Shown: positions 35,657 through 44,421, counted from the stretch's first letter. The stretch: 64,000 nucleotides of DNA from Geoalkalibacter sp. (GCF_030605225.1 NZ_JAUWAV010000015.1:1-64000); one strand, 5' to 3'. Made by a program: numbers and translations. The notes: a model not told the origin generated them from the letters alone.

Positions 35657-38032
35657 TTATTCCATCCCCAGATCGAAATTGAACGGGCTGGTTCCCGTCA
35701 ACGGCCGATCGCTTTTCGCGGCGGCGAGCACCTGTTTGCCGCGCGGCGAAAAGGCGCCGCAGTGGCCCAGCTCCACCACGAAGCGCTCCGCCCCCATCCT
35801 GAGCAGTTCCTGCAAGCGCCCCAGCAGGGAAAAATCCTGCTCGGCGGCGAGCACCGTTAGACCCGTGCGCTCATCGAGGCGGTATTTTTCACCGCGATCC
35901 GAGACCAGGTCGCGATCGCTCCGTACCCCCTTGAGGCGGATGCGCGAGGTGATGAGCGGCACCTGGGCATGGACGGTGAGGTTGAGGGGCACGCCGGGAT
36001 CGCGGCGCAGCAGTTCGGCGAGGTTGTCGCGGTCGTCCTCGATGTAGAGCCCCAACTCGCCCAGCCCCAGCTCGCGCCATGCCAGCATCGCCTGGGTATT
36101 GAGGCAAAACAGGCGATAGCCGCCGAGGAGCCTGAGTTCGTCAAGTCCGGCGAAGAGCTCGAAGTGACCGAGATTGTTGAGACGAAAGGCGCGAAAGCCG
36201 ATCTCGTAAAGAGCCCGGATCGCTTCCTGGAGGCTGCGCCAGTCGTCCTCGAAGAGGATGAAGGGCAGATCCCAGACGATGCGCCCGCGCTGCGCGGCGA
36301 GCTTGCGGGCGCCCGTCGCGAGGCCGCGCGCCAGGCGCGGCGTGAGCGCAATCAGCACGCGCTCCACATCGGGATCGCCGAGCAGGTGCGCCTCGCGGGG
36401 ATCGCCGATGAGCACGCTCAGCCGCGGCTTGCCCGCGGGTGCCGGGGTGCCGGGCGAGAGCAGCTCGGCGAGGGCCTCTTGCTGATGGGCGCGACGGGTG
36501 GCGAGGCGCTCTTGGGCGATGAGCCGGGCGAATTCCTGATAGAAGCCGCGGCGGATTTCCTTGAGCTGCTTGGGCGGAATCACCACCGGCGGCAGCGCCT
36601 CGGCGCTCAGCGCGCCGAGCTCCAGGGCCGCCTCGCCGCCGCGACCGAACGCCTCGCGCAGGATGGCCGGCGAGAGGGGATGGTTCTCGGCGGGGTAGGT
36701 GTCCACGGCATAGTCGCGCTCCAGCCGCAGATCCTGCCAGGCGCCGCGCAGGCGCAGGCGTCCCGCCGTGAGGCCGACTTCCAGGTCGATGCGTTCGGCG
36801 CGCGGCGCGGCGGCCTCCAGGCGGCGGCGGCAGGCCGCATCGCTCAGGGTGAAGGCCTGTTCCGAGGAGACCTTGAACACCGCATCACCTTTGCGAAAGC
36901 GCCCGGCAAAGGGCGTCGGGATGCTCACCGGCGTCTCGGGCGGGGCGAGCTTGGCCGGTCGGCCGCTCACCAGCAGGGTCTTGACGGTGAAGGCGGTGCC
37001 CGCCTGATCCGATTGGGGCTGCACCCGCAAACGGTCGCCGACATGCAGGCGGTCGCGGGTCTTGAAAAGGATGTCGGCGCCGCGCACGGCCTGGATTTCG
37101 CCGAGGAAGCGGCCGGTGGAGCCTTTCACCGAGGGCACCGCGATGTCCGTGGGGTTTGGGCCGGTCAGAAAGCCGCGCGTCGGCAGACGGCCGAAGGAGA
37201 GCTTGAGCTTGTCCTTGGCGGCGCGCACCGCCTCCTTGCGCCCCGAGGCGGGGGCATCGAGGGCCAGACGGTAGGCCGCGACCACCGAGGCCACGTATTC
37301 GGCGCTCTTCATGCGCCCTTCGATCTTGAGGCTGCACACCCCGGCCGCGGCCAGCTCGGGCAGCAGATCGATGGCCGAGAGGTCGTTGGGCGAGAGGTAA
37401 TAGCCGTCCTGGCTGTGGTAACGGTAGCGGCGCCGGCAGGGTTGGGCGCAGCGGCCGCGATTGCCGCTCTTGCCGCCCAGCCAGGAGGAAAAATAGCATT
37501 GCCCGGAAAAGCTGAAGCAGAGCGCGCCGTGGACGAAGTGCTCCAGTTCGAGGCGGGTCTGTGCACGGATGGCGGCGATTTCGGCGAGGGACAGCTCGCG
37601 CGCCAGCACGGCGCGGGTGAAGCCCATGCCCTCGAGCTGGCGCACTCCGGCGGCGTTGTGCACCGTCATCTGCGTCGAGGCATGCAGATCAAGGCCCGGA
37701 AAATGTCGGCGCGCCAGACGCCAGACCGCCAGATCCTGCAGGATCACCCCATCCACGCGCAACGATTCCAGGGCCGCCAGGGTCTCCACCAGCTGCGGCA
37801 GTTCGCGCTCCTTCACCAGGGTGTTGAGGGTGACGTAGACCTTGCGTCCGCGTCCCCGGGCATGGTTGAGCATGCCCTCCAAATCGGCGAGGGAGAAGTT
37901 CTTCGCCTTGGCCCGCGCCGAAAATTCGCGCAGGCCGCAATAGACCGCGTCGGCGCCGTTTTCCATGGCGGCGAAAAAGGCTTCGAGGCTGCCGGCCGGG
38001 GCAAGCAGTTCCGGGGTGGCGGAGGTCGTCAT
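35657..38032 (-). CDS. U32 family peptidase / RlhA-like protein
   Basis: A 791-residue member of the U32 family. N-terminal TIM-barrel with ELLAPAGSLEAFFAAMENGADAVY and the U32 signature EHFVHGALCFSFSGQCYFSS near residue 165. Conserved cysteines follow in GRCAQPCRRRY. A DUF3656-type domain and a long C-terminal extension, with a second barrel-like ILRE and LGGYRLFCLNTQ, make it resemble RlhA, which hydroxylates a 23S rRNA cytidine. Whether it is a protease or an RNA-modifying enzyme cannot be settled by sequence alone. Confidence 0.88.
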   Translation of the reverse strand: MTTSATPELLAPAGSLEAFFAAMENGADAVYCGLREFSARAKAKNFSLADLEGMLNHARGRGRKVYVTLNTLVKERELPQLVETLAALESLRVDGVILQDLAVWRLARRHFPGLDLHASTQMTVHNAAGVRQLEGMGFTRAVLARELSLAEIAAIRAQTRLELEHFVHGALCFSFSGQCYFSSWLGGKSGNRGRCAQPCRRRYRYHSQDGYYLSPNDLSAIDLLPELAAAGVCSLKIEGRMKSAEYVASVVAAYRLALDAPASGRKEAVRAAKDKLKLSFGRLPTRGFLTGPNPTDIAVPSVKGSTGRFLGEIQAVRGADILFKTRDRLHVGDRLRVQPQSDQAGTAFTVKTLLVSGRPAKLAPPETPVSIPTPFAGRFRKGDAVFKVSSEQAFTLSDAACRRRLEAAAPRAERIDLEVGLTAGRLRLRGAWQDLRLERDYAVDTYPAENHPLSPAILREAFGRGGEAALELGALSAEALPPVVIPPKQLKEIRRGFYQEFARLIAQERLATRRAHQQEALAELLSPGTPAPAGKPRLSVLIGDPREAHLLGDPDVERVLIALTPRLARGLATGARKLAAQRGRIVWDLPFILFEDDWRSLQEAIRALYEIGFRAFRLNNLGHFELFAGLDELRLLGGYRLFCLNTQAMLAWRELGLGELGLYIEDDRDNLAELLRRDPGVPLNLTVHAQVPLITSRIRLKGVRSDRDLVSDRGEKYRLDERTGLTVLAAEQDFSLLGRLQELLRMGAERFVVELGHCGAFSPRGKQVLAAAKSDRPLTGTSPFNFDLGME

Positions 38033-38047
38033 AGGCTCTCTGCAACG

Positions 38048-38088
38048 AAAAAGCCGGACGGGCGCGCACCGCCCCTCCGGCCGTTTTT
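38048..38088 (-). terminator. Terminator of the DsbC-like gene
   Basis: Stem built from AAAAAGCCGG and CCGGC..TTTTT with an inner GGGC/GCCC helix. Read leftward it ends in a U-tract (TTTTTCG). It lies between the DsbC-like stop (38107) and the U32 start. Confidence 0.7.
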
Positions 38089-38106
38089 CAAAGAAAAATC
38101 AACAGC

Positions 38107-38844
38107 TTACTGTTTCTGGCCGGGCGCGCCCAAAAGTTGCTCCATGGCCTGCAAGTCGGCGCCGGAGAGATAGGTGCCGTTGATCCAGAATTTGGGCGTG
38201 CCGCGCACGCCCAGCTTGTTGACCACCTCAAGGTGCGCCTCCAACTGCTTGTTGTCCTCGAAGTCGGGCAGCGGTCGGCCGTCGTAGCGGCCGTGCATGA
38301 CGTCCTCGTAGGCGTCGCCGGGATTGTCCGAGGAGAGAATATAGCGCGCCTTGCCCTCGGCTTCGGGATGAATGCGGGTCAGGGGATAGAAGAAGATGTA
38401 GCGCGTCACGTCGTCGCGCTGGCCGAGAAACTCGCTGCCCTTGCGGCAGAAGGGGCAGTCGGGATCGGTCACTTCGATGACGATGTTCTTGCCGTTGCCG
38501 ATTTTCAGCGCCTTGTCGAGGGGCAGATCCTTGATGCGATCCGACATGATCTGCGCCTGGCGCGCGCGGGTCAGGCTCTGGCCCTGGGCGTCCCAGATCT
38601 CGCCGTAGATCAGGTGCTGGGTGCGCGGCACGAAATAGATGATGCGGTCGCCGCTCAACACCTCGAACATGCCCTCGATGGGCGTGGGGTGAATGGAATC
38701 GAATTCGAGCTTGGGAAAGGTCATTTTCAGCGCCGAAGCGGCGGCGGCGACTCCCTCCTCGCCCCGCTTGGACGCCGACGCCGGACCCGGCATCAGCGTT
38801 GCGGCCAGCAGCAGAATGAACAGCGCAATCAGGCTTTTTTTCAT
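38107..38844 (-). CDS. DsbC/DsbG-like thiol:disulfide interchange protein
   Basis: A 245-residue periplasmic protein with signal MKKSLIALFILLLAATLMPGPASA. A cystatin-like dimerisation region (residues 40-100) precedes a thioredoxin-fold domain with the active site Cys130-Pro-Phe-Cys133 (DPDCPFCRKG) and the cis-proline loop GVRGTPKFWI. Expected to rearrange wrong disulfides or reduce cytochrome c cysteines, useful in a multihaem cytochrome producer. GAGGAGAG precedes the ATG. Confidence 0.93.
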   Translation of the reverse strand: MKKSLIALFILLLAATLMPGPASASKRGEEGVAAAASALKMTFPKLEFDSIHPTPIEGMFEVLSGDRIIYFVPRTQHLIYGEIWDAQGQSLTRARQAQIMSDRIKDLPLDKALKIGNGKNIVIEVTDPDCPFCRKGSEFLGQRDDVTRYIFFYPLTRIHPEAEGKARYILSSDNPGDAYEDVMHGRYDGRPLPDFEDNKQLEAHLEVVNKLGVRGTPKFWINGTYLSGADLQAMEQLLGAPGQKQ

Positions 38845-39032
38845 GGAAGGCTCTCCTCGAGCGAACGGTCTGGGGTGGCCTTGGCCACCGGTTTCAGGAC
38901 GCACAAGTGGCCATCATACCAGCTTTTCCATGTTTCGCCAAGGATCTGGATCCCTGCGCGGGCATCAAGGCTTTGCGCGGTCTGTTTCGCCGTCCCACAA
39001 TCTCTCGCCGCACGAAGAAGGGGAGATAAATT

Positions 39033-39728
39033 TTACAGCAAACCCCGATCGGCAAAGGACACATAGCGCCCGCTGCCGACCACGATGTGGTCGAGGACGC
39101 GCACGCCGACCAGTTCGCCGACGTCCTTGAGGCGGCGGGTGATCTCGATGTCTTCGCGGCTGGGGGTGGGGTCACCCGAGGGGTGGTTGTGGACGAAGAG
39201 CACCGCCGAGGCCGATTCGCGGATGACCGGCGCGAACACCTCGCGCGGATGGACGATGCTGGCGGTGAGGCTGCCCTCGGAGATGGGGACCTCGCGGATC
39301 ACGCGGTTCTTGCTGTCAAGCAGCAGGGTGTAGAAGACCTCGCGCTTGTGGTCGCGCAGGCGCTCGTGGAAGGAACGAAACACCTCCTCGGAGCTGGTGA
39401 AGCGATCGCCGGGGCGCAGCCGGTCATCGGCGAAGCGCCGCGCGATCTGGAACACCGCCTGCAATTCGGCCGCCTTGGCCGGGCCGATGCCCTTGATGTC
39501 GCGAAGCTCGGCGATGCTCGCCGCGGCCAGTCGACGCAGGCCGCCGAAGCGCGCGAGCAGCAGGCGGGCATGATCCAGGGCGCTGGTGCGCGTGGCGGCA
39601 TCGCCGGTGCGCAGCACCAGGGCGAGCAGTTCCGCGTCGCTCAGCGCCTCGGGGCCGCGATCGAGCAGTTTTTCCCGCGGCCGCTCGGCCTGCGGCCAGT
39701 CCTTGATGCGCCGGCTGGTGTCGGACAT
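39033..39728 (-). CDS. radC: RadC family JAB-domain protein
   Basis: A 231-residue RadC. N-terminal helix-hairpin-helix (DIKGIGPAKAAEL near residue 80) and a C-terminal MPN/JAB metalloprotease-like domain with FVHNHPSGDPTPSREDIEITRRL. The start at 39728 (MSDTSRRIKDW) has GAGGGGGGAG upstream; a longer frame to 39770 is not used. Function still debated; not strictly DNA repair. Confidence 0.95.
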   Translation of the reverse strand: MSDTSRRIKDWPQAERPREKLLDRGPEALSDAELLALVLRTGDAATRTSALDHARLLLARFGGLRRLAAASIAELRDIKGIGPAKAAELQAVFQIARRFADDRLRPGDRFTSSEEVFRSFHERLRDHKREVFYTLLLDSKNRVIREVPISEGSLTASIVHPREVFAPVIRESASAVLFVHNHPSGDPTPSREDIEITRRLKDVGELVGVRVLDHIVVGSGRYVSFADRGLL

Positions 39729-39770
39729 CTCTCCCCCCCTCGATGATGTGAATGCATGGAATAAAAGCAA

Positions 39771-39794
39771 AGACCGGCGGGTGAGCGCCGGTCT
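39771..39794 (-). terminator. Terminator of the ferritin-family gene
   Basis: Perfect 9-bp stem AGACCGGCG/CGCCGGTCT with a 6-base loop; read leftward it is followed by TTGCTTTTATT. It lies between the ferritin-family stop (39828) and radC start. Confidence 0.75.
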
Positions 39795-39827
39795 GTTGTC
39801 TGAGCCTGGATGAAGCGGATCGCGATT

Positions 39828-40325
39828 TTACTCGCGCACGAAGGTGTCGATGTCGGTTTCGTGCACCATGCCCATGAGGTGGGCGTATTCCGACTCGATC
39901 ACGGCAAAGTGGTCGCGGGTTTCCTTGGCCATGCGCTCGAACACGGCGCGTACCGCCGGATCGACGATGTTCGCGGCGGTCTGCTCGAGATTCCTGGCGA
40001 GATCTTCCTCTTCCTTGAGGGCGATTTCCATGGCGCGGCGCTCATGCACGTTTTCGTCGAGGGCCTTCTGCAGGGTGTGGAGCATGGCCGATTCCATGCG
40101 GGGGGGAGTCTGGATGAACTGCTCGAAGGTGCCGAGATCGCCGCCGGTGTAGATCTTGAAGAAGTGGCTGCAATGCTCGCGCTCTTCCTGGGCCAGTTGC
40201 TGAAACACCTTGCGGCCCCGCTCGTGCTTGGTGATCGAGGCGGCGCGGTTGTAGAAATCCATGACGTCTTTTTCGGTCTGCACGGCGAGTTTGACGGCTT
40301 CCTGCAAATTAAATTCCTGCGGCAT
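39828..40325 (-). CDS. Ferritin/rubrerythrin-family diiron protein
   Basis: A 165-residue four-helix protein with two EExxH-like sets: EKDVMDFY and EEREHCSHF in the first half, then HERRAMEIALKEEEDLA and ETRDHFAVIESEY. These are typical ferritin-like diiron ligands. There is no rubredoxin domain. Likely iron storage or peroxide reduction. GGAGGAGGG precedes the ATG; its own terminator follows. It diverges from the dodecin gene. Confidence 0.88.
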   Translation of the reverse strand: MPQEFNLQEAVKLAVQTEKDVMDFYNRAASITKHERGRKVFQQLAQEEREHCSHFFKIYTGGDLGTFEQFIQTPPRMESAMLHTLQKALDENVHERRAMEIALKEEEDLARNLEQTAANIVDPAVRAVFERMAKETRDHFAVIESEYAHLMGMVHETDIDTFVRE

Positions 40326-40519
40326 CTTTGGTGCCCTCCTCCAAGGGAAATTTTACGGTGTCCATGAGGTCGGCACCGTATACAGGTGAAAAAGGTAAAC
40401 GATCGTGGTCGCACTGTCAATCGCGGCGCGGCGATTCTCCGGCGTTCCTTCTTTACAGCGCGCCGGGGCTTGCTAATCTATCGGGATACACCAACCCTTG
40501 GTCTACGGGAGGCCGCGCC

Positions 40520-40738
40520 ATGACCTACGGAGAAGGACGGATCTACAAGAAAATCGAAGTGATCGGCATTTCCCCCAAGAGCATCGAGGAGGCGATACAG
40601 GCCGCGGTGAGCCGCGCCAGCCAATCCCTGGAGCGTATTTCCTGGTTCGAGGTGCAGGAGGTGCGCGGCCATGTGGGGCCCGAAGGCAAGGTCACCGAGT
40701 ATCAGGTCGTCCTCAAGGTCTCCTTCGAACTCAAGTAG
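40520..40738 (+). CDS. Dodecin, flavin-binding protein
   Basis: A 72-residue dodecin: IYKKIEVIGISPKSIEEAIQAAVSRASQ, then RISWFEVQEVRGHV with the flavin-stacking Trp, and a final beta strand EYQVVLKVSFEL. The dodecamer stores flavin or flavin breakdown products. GGGAGG lies 8 bases before the ATG. The stop TAG belongs to a GTAGGGGCG repeat. Confidence 0.93.
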   Translation: MTYGEGRIYKKIEVIGISPKSIEEAIQAAVSRASQSLERISWFEVQEVRGHVGPEGKVTEYQVVLKVSFELK

Positions 40739-40783
40739 GGGCGCACCGCCGTGCGCCCTGCATTTCCGCCGTCTCGCCCCTAG
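40735..40783. repeat. GTAGGGGCG-type repeat spanning dodecin and tcdA stop codons
   Basis: A 49-base unit, left end GTAGGGGCG, right end CGCCCCTAG, with inner GGGCGCACC..GTGCGCCC. The dodecin stop is 40736-40738 and the reverse-strand tcdA stop is 40780-40782; both are the TAG of the repeat ends. Confidence 0.85.
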
Positions 40784-41565
40784 GGCTTGCCTTCGCCGAG
40801 CAGCGCGCGGATTACCTCGCCGGCCATGGTCAGGCCGAAGATCGGCGGAATGTAGGAGGAACTGCCGAGAATCACGCGGCGGTCGGTGCAACTCCAGCGC
40901 TGGTCGGCGCGATTGGGGCAGATGCAGTCCTCGGCGCACACGGCCGTTTCCGCGCTCAGGGGTCGGTATTCCTCGGTGGAATAGACGACTCGCACGCCGC
41001 GACTGATGCCGCGCTTGCGCAGGTTCTTGCGCAGGATGCGCGCCAGGCGGCACTTCTGCGTGTGAAACAGATCGCCCACCTTGATATGGGTCGGGTCGAG
41101 CTTGTTGGCCGCGCCCATGGAGGCGATGATGGGCAGGCCGCGCTCATGGCAGCTCTGAATCAGGTGCAGCTTGGCGGTGATGTGGTCGATGCAGTCGAGC
41201 ACGTAATCGTAGCCGCGCCCCAGCAGATCGTCGCTGCCCGCGGCATCGTAGAAAGCCTGGAGGGGCTCGACGGCGACGCGCGGATTGATGGCGCGGCAGC
41301 GCTCTGCCATGACCTGCACCTTGGGGCGGCCGATGGTCCCGTCAAGGGCATGGATCTGGCGATTGACGTTGGTCAGGCAGATCTCGTCGAAGTCGACGAG
41401 GGTCAGCCGCCCGATGCCGGCGCGCGCTAGGGCCTCGGCGGCATAACCGCCCACCCCCCCGATGCCGAAGACGGCCACCGAGGCGGCGGCCAGGCGCGCC
41501 AGCCCCTCTTTGCCGACGAGCAGTTCCATGCGTGAAAAACGGTGCGAATCGAGTTTGTTGTCCAT
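40780..41565 (-). CDS. tcdA: tRNA threonylcarbamoyladenosine dehydratase
   Basis: A 261-residue E1-like enzyme (TcdA/CsdL) that cyclises t6A37 in tRNA to ct6A. Nucleotide-binding GIGGVGGYAAEAL is near residue 34, with DFDEICLTNVNRQ and DCIDHITAK. A cysteine-rich loop with CAEDCICPN is present. It lies 2 bases from tatD and is co-transcribed downstream of it. Confidence 0.93.
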   Translation of the reverse strand: MDNKLDSHRFSRMELLVGKEGLARLAAASVAVFGIGGVGGYAAEALARAGIGRLTLVDFDEICLTNVNRQIHALDGTIGRPKVQVMAERCRAINPRVAVEPLQAFYDAAGSDDLLGRGYDYVLDCIDHITAKLHLIQSCHERGLPIIASMGAANKLDPTHIKVGDLFHTQKCRLARILRKNLRKRGISRGVRVVYSTEEYRPLSAETAVCAEDCICPNRADQRWSCTDRRVILGSSSYIPPIFGLTMAGEVIRALLGEGKP

Positions 41566-41567
41566 GG

Positions 41568-42410
41568 TTAAAGGCTGTCCTTGGTTATTTGTCCTTTGTC
41601 ATTTGTTTCGGGTCTCGCCGCTCGCGTTCCCGCTAATTTCAGCACCCGGCAGGCATTTTCCGTGGTGATGCGGGCGGTTTCTTCCAGGCTCCAGTTGCGG
41701 ATGCGGGCGACTTCGGCGGCGATCAGGGCGAGCCAAGCCGGGCGGTTGTCCTGGCCCCGGTGAGGGTGGGATGCCAGATCCGGGGCATCGGTTTCGAGCA
41801 CGATCCATTCGGCGGGCAGGGCCTTGAGCACTTCGGGGGCGCGGCGCGCGTTGGGATAGGTGAGGGTGCCGCCGAAGCCGATGGCGAAGCCCAGGTCGAT
41901 GGCCTGGCGCGCCGTTTCGAGGCTGCCGGAAAAGGCATGCAGAATCCCGCCCCGCTCCCCGGCTCGTTCCTCGCGCAGGATCTCCAGCAGCCGCCCATGC
42001 GCCCCGCGGCAGTGAATCAGCACCGGCAGACCGGCCTCGCGCGCCAGGCGCAATTGGCCGCGCAGAGCGTTCTCCTGAATGGACGGGGGCGGCTCGTCGA
42101 GCAAGGTGTCGAGGCCGATTTCGCCCAGCGCCACGACCTTGGGATGTTCGAGCAGAGCGGCGAGATCCTTCGCCGTCGTTTCATTCCAGCGGTCGGCGGC
42201 CAGGGGATGGATGCCGGGCGCGGCCCAGGCCTCGGGGGCCCTGTCCACGGTTTCCAGCAGCCGCGGCCAGTCCGCGGGGGCCACGCCGGGCACGACGAAG
42301 CCGCCGACCTTGGCCGCGCACGCCAAGGCGAGTTCTTCGTCGAGGCGCTCCACCAAGGGCGAGCAATCAAGATGCACATGGGTATCGAAGAGTTGCGCCG
42401 CGCCGTTCAT
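41568..42410 (-). CDS. tatD: TatD-family metal-dependent hydrolase/deoxyribonuclease
   Basis: A 280-residue TIM-barrel amidohydrolase. Metal ligands are in DTHVHLD, GEIGLD, IHCRGA, HAFSGS and ETDAPDL. Expected 3'-5' DNase or other phosphoesterase activity. The last 11 residues (NDKGQITKDSL) are encoded by a short-period AT-rich repeat and look like an acquired tail beyond the normal family end. It precedes tcdA by 2 bases. Confidence 0.92.
   Translation of the reverse strand: MNGAAQLFDTHVHLDCSPLVERLDEELALACAAKVGGFVVPGVAPADWPRLLETVDRAPEAWAAPGIHPLAADRWNETTAKDLAALLEHPKVVALGEIGLDTLLDEPPPSIQENALRGQLRLAREAGLPVLIHCRGAHGRLLEILREERAGERGGILHAFSGSLETARQAIDLGFAIGFGGTLTYPNARRAPEVLKALPAEWIVLETDAPDLASHPHRGQDNRPAWLALIAAEVARIRNWSLEETARITTENACRVLKLAGTRAARPETNDKGQITKDSL
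41569..41610. repeat. Short-period TTTGTCC-type repeat in the tatD 3' end
   Basis: Units CTTGGTTATT, TTGTCCTTTG, TCATTTG: low-complexity, AT-rich compared with both flanking genes. It supplies the tatD stop codon and final residues. Confidence 0.5.
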
Positions 42411-42546
42411 GAGGCTTATCCTAGCACGTTCGTCGGGATTGCGAAACGCAGTGAAAACACACTTGCTTCTTGCGCTGCACGGCGGGATATGCTAGAAAAA
42501 ATCTGATAATTAAATCAGACTAACAACTTTCCGTTCAGGTTTGCCG

Positions 42547-44232
42547 ATGATGACCACTTCGTCCGTGCAGGATCTAAGTTATATCCGCAAGGTTTTTCTT
42601 TTCACGCACCTGACCGGTCTGGGCGCCGGCGTCATTTTCCCCTTCCTGGTGCGCCCGCTGCTGGGCCCGGAGGTTTTTTCCGCGGCCTTCTGGCTGATCT
42701 GCCTGGCCATGGGCTACGCCGTCGGCGCGATGAGTTTCTTCTACGTGCGCGCGACCCTCAAAAAACAGCTGCGCCTGCAATTGCAGCTTCTTCAGGGGCT
42801 CTCGGGCAAGATGGAGGTTTCCGAGGAGAGCGTCGAGGGCTTGATGCGCGCCATGGAATCGGCCGTCGGCCGGGTTCAGCAATTGGTGGGCGGCACCTAC
42901 GACGCCATCCATGAGCTGCTGCCGCGCTTGCGCTCCTTCGCCGAGTCGGGTCGCTACCTTGCCGATCGCGCCCGCGAAGGGCTGGCCGCGGCGCTCAACA
43001 CGAGCAAGGATGTGGCCGCCATGGAGGAAAAGCAGCGCGAGGTGATGGAGCAACTCGAAAACCTCACCCACCGCTCCCAGGAGGAAGCCTCTATTTCCCG
43101 GGAGTTGTCGGCGTCCCTTGAAGAGATGGCCGGCGCCATGAGCCGCACCCGCGCCAAGTTCCAGGAAACCTCGCGCATCGCCGAGCAGATGACCGCCAGC
43201 GTCGACAAGGTGCGCCGCCAGGCCGATGAAGTCATCCGGGCGGTGGAAGGCACCACCCGCGATCTCGACACCATCGGCGATTCCCTGGAGAAGATCCGCT
43301 GGGGCGCCTCTTCCAGCGCCGAGGCCTCGGAGCGGGTCAAGCGCGATGCCGCCAGCGGGCTGGAGGTGGTGAAGAACTCCATCGAGGAGATGGAGCGCAT
43401 CGAGGAGGAAAGCCGGCGCGCCACCGAGGCGATGAAGCGGCTGTCCGCCCAGACCGGCGAGGTGGCCAAGATCATCGAGGTCATCAAGGAACTGGTCAGC
43501 GACACCGAACTGCTGGCCTTCAACGCCGCCATCATCGCCGCCAAGGCCGGCGAGGAAGGCAAGGGCTTTTCCGTGGTGGCCGAGGAGATCCGCGATCTCG
43601 CCGATCGCACGACGACCAGCGCCCAGGACATCCATCTCATCGTCAAGAAAATCTCGGGCGACACCCGCGAGGTGACCGGCGCCGTCGAGGCCACGGCCAA
43701 GCGCATCGCCACGGGCAAAAAACTCTCGCTCTCCACCGGCGAGGCGCTGCGCAAGATCGTCGAAAGCGCCGTGGAAGCCGCCAATGCCTCCGAGCAGATC
43801 GCGCGCCTCACCGGCGAGCAGAATGCCCGCGCCCAGTCCCTGCTTGAGCAGGCCGGCGGCAGCCTGAGCGCGGTCAAGTCCATCACCCGCGCCATGCAGG
43901 AGCAGCAGCACGACCTGACCCGCATCCAGCAGGGCGTGGCGGAGATGCGCGGCGGCTCCGACCAGATGGTGCGCGGCATGGAAGAGCAGGTGCGCGCCAA
44001 CCATGAATTCGACCGCAGCCTCAACGAGCGCGAGGGGCAGATGCGCGCGGTGGCCGAAGCGACGCGCTTTCAGATGGAAGCCTCGCAGCGCGTGTCCAGC
44101 CATTTCGCCAAATCCGAAAAGCGCCTGCGCAGCAACGCTGAAAAGGCCGAGGACATCATCCGCGGCATCGGCGACATGGAGCGGCTCACCGACGAGTTGC
44201 GGCGACTGGCCGAACAGTTCAGGCGCGCCTGA
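42547..44232 (+). CDS. Methyl-accepting chemotaxis protein, stand-alone
   Basis: A 561-residue chemoreceptor with two transmembrane helices (residues about 15-38 and 46-68) separated by a very short loop, then a long coiled-coil and the signalling tip region VSDTELLAFNAAIIAAKAGEEGKGF near residue 320. The tip differs from the usual E-T-N-L-L-A-L-N sequence (here DTELLAFNAAI). No HAMP signature is clear. It is a single transcription unit divergent from tatD. The stop codon abuts that of the opposite gene. Confidence 0.92.
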   Translation: MMTTSSVQDLSYIRKVFLFTHLTGLGAGVIFPFLVRPLLGPEVFSAAFWLICLAMGYAVGAMSFFYVRATLKKQLRLQLQLLQGLSGKMEVSEESVEGLMRAMESAVGRVQQLVGGTYDAIHELLPRLRSFAESGRYLADRAREGLAAALNTSKDVAAMEEKQREVMEQLENLTHRSQEEASISRELSASLEEMAGAMSRTRAKFQETSRIAEQMTASVDKVRRQADEVIRAVEGTTRDLDTIGDSLEKIRWGASSSAEASERVKRDAASGLEVVKNSIEEMERIEEESRRATEAMKRLSAQTGEVAKIIEVIKELVSDTELLAFNAAIIAAKAGEEGKGFSVVAEEIRDLADRTTTSAQDIHLIVKKISGDTREVTGAVEATAKRIATGKKLSLSTGEALRKIVESAVEAANASEQIARLTGEQNARAQSLLEQAGGSLSAVKSITRAMQEQQHDLTRIQQGVAEMRGGSDQMVRGMEEQVRANHEFDRSLNEREGQMRAVAEATRFQMEASQRVSSHFAKSEKRLRSNAEKAEDIIRGIGDMERLTDELRRLAEQFRRA

Positions 44233-44421
44233 TCAGTCGCGCACGCCGAGCCGACGCAGCAGGGTCATCATCGGGCACCAGTCGGTCAAGGCGCTCTGGG
44301 CCAGATTGAGGCCGACAAAGGCGGTCAACCACAGCCAATGGATGGAGTGGGATACCGCCAGCAGGACGCTGAGCAGGACAAAAACACCGGCGATCAGGCG
44401 CAACCAGCGATTGACGGTCAT
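44233..44421 (-). CDS. DUF2892 small inner-membrane protein
   Basis: A 62-residue protein with two hydrophobic helices, pattern VNRWLRLIAGVFVLLSVLL and AFVGLNLAQSALTDWCPMMTLLRRLG. The conserved CP after the second helix fits the DUF2892 (YgaP C-terminal-like) family, often next to rhodanese or sulfur genes; here alone. GGGAGG precedes the ATG. Function unknown. Confidence 0.85.
   Translation of the reverse strand: MTVNRWLRLIAGVFVLLSVLLAVSHSIHWLWLTAFVGLNLAQSALTDWCPMMTLLRRLGVRD

Noticed and set aside
34669-35682. Alternative forward frame inside DUF445
   Set aside because: Arginine/alanine-rich shift frame of a real gene; no start signal.
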